64,000 nt of DNA from contig NZ_JBKBHC010000001.1 in assembly GCF_046297895.1 (NCBI RefSeq), positions 460,762 through 524,761 on the forward strand, in the 5' to 3' direction. The notes below the pieces were generated by a model. That model saw nothing but the letters and a program-made list of their open reading frames with translations, was not told where the DNA came from and ran no database searches. The DNA comes from Ferrovibrio sp046297895. Its GTDB lineage: Bacteria > Pseudomonadota > Alphaproteobacteria > Ferrovibrionales > Ferrovibrionaceae. Positions 63,704-64,000 of this stretch are shown here, piece after piece (within the stretch, counting starts at the first letter, position 1; every line of letters starts with the position of its first letter). Position numbers and translations under genes: made by a program.

Positions 63704-63779
63704 TGGCGTCCCCACGGGGATTCGAACCCCGGTTTGCGCCGTGAGAGGGCGCCGTCCTGGGCCTCTAGACGATGGGGAC
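63704..63779 (-). tRNA. tRNA-Glu (anticodon CTC)
   Basis: A 76-base tRNA with CCA encoded. The acceptor stem GTCCCCA/TGGGGAC pairs perfectly, the anticodon stem GCGCC/GGCGC encloses the loop CTCTCAC with anticodon CTC, and the T arm has GGTTCGAATCC. The overall sequence matches bacterial tRNA-Glu. The low-GC patch lies immediately downstream of its 3' end. Confidence 0.96.
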
Positions 63780-63817
63780 CCATAGCCGCGGCGAACCGTG
63801 CGCCGCGCGAGGCGCAC

Positions 63818-63846
63818 CTGATACAGGAGCCGGCCTTCCGGTGCAA
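63818..63846 (-). promoter_or_regulatory. Promoter of tRNA-Glu
   Basis: On the minus strand, TTGCAC (63841-63846) and TATCAG (63818-63823) are separated by 17 bases, with the tRNA 5' end 39 bases beyond the -10. Confidence 0.6.
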
Positions 63847-63968
63847 GGGCTTTCGCCCCGGCGCCGCCCCGGCCGGCCCGCGCGGCGCCGGAAATCCTGC
63901 TGCCGGCACAGGGATTTGGCCCCCTCGGCGGGCTAAGCGAAAGCCGGGCTTTTTGTTTTACGAGACGC

Positions 63969-63996
63969 TTGCATCGGATTCATGGCTGGGTATAGT
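63969..63996 (+). promoter_or_regulatory. Promoter reading out of the right edge
   Basis: TTGCAT (63969-63974) and TATAGT (63991-63996) with a 16-base spacer, followed by GCGC. The strength and G/C-rich start region resemble a stable-RNA promoter, so a tRNA, rRNA or other strong gene probably begins just past the window. A weak AAAGC/GCTTT hairpin followed by T-rich sequence (63944-63959) lies before it. Confidence 0.5.
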
Positions 63997-64000
63997 GCGC

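Overview
This is a GC-rich, densely packed bacterial chromosome segment with many 1-30 bp gene overlaps and several GTG starts. Gene content and order point to an alphaproteobacterium, most like the Rhodospirillales. The evidence is pyrF-trpF-trpB-trpA-accD-folC followed by trxA, the run DUF4167-prmC-prfA-hisS-ispG-rodZ-ptsP-lysC, the nearby ubiG/DUF1178/nitrilase/grxC/comF set, rph-rdgB-hemW, and trxB next to an LsrB/VtlR-like LysR gene. The genus cannot be fixed by reading alone. There is no rRNA operon, transposase, CRISPR array, replication origin or intact prophage. One tRNA gene, tRNA-Glu(CTC), lies near the right end.

Layout. 1-9.3 kb: a cut-off MBL-fold hydrolase, an acyl-CoA dehydrogenase, tsaC, a GlcD/D2HGDH-type flavoprotein, a DHFR-family protein, a fused TRAP permease with its TAXI binding protein, and a DUF488 protein. 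9.3-16.6 kb: an RND efflux pair behind a palindromic operator, DUF2855, a Tat-exported aldo/keto reductase and a DUF6064 membrane protein. 16.6-26.3 kb: hemW, rdgB and rph, an alginate-export-type outer-membrane porin with a Zur-box-like palindrome on its promoter, a KefB/YbaL-type antiporter, a short ThrRS preceded by a leader-peptide region, an AraC-GyrI regulator and a polysaccharide deacetylase. 26.4-32.4 kb: the pyrF/trp/accD/folC block and trxA. 32.6-49.2 kb: mostly core genes for translation release, histidine tRNA charging, isoprenoids, cell shape, nitrogen PTS, lysine/threonine entry and ubiquinone, with a small methyltransferase-GNAT-inositol phosphatase insert. 49.3-54.8 kb: an AtuA-like protein, ada, dps, msrP and a HAD phosphatase. 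55-62 kb: a histidine kinase, LysR, trxB, an unrecognised 661-residue protein and an Lrp regulator. 62.1-63.7 kb: an AT-richer patch with a Rap1a/Tai-like protein and a DUF2971 protein beside tRNA-Glu.

The most unusual thing is at 22.6-24.1 kb. A threonyl-tRNA synthetase of only 399 residues, without TGS or editing domains, is preceded by a promoter, a possibly leaderless 24-codon ORF with three clustered Thr codons, and mutually exclusive RNA pairings laid out like a classical attenuator. Other points of interest are a hairpin-rich minus-strand RNA region ending in a strong terminator at 54.73-54.90 kb, the porin operator, the palindrome before the efflux operon, the 661-residue protein with an apparent fourfold internal repeat, and the tRNA-adjacent patch bounded by a 12-bp direct repeat.
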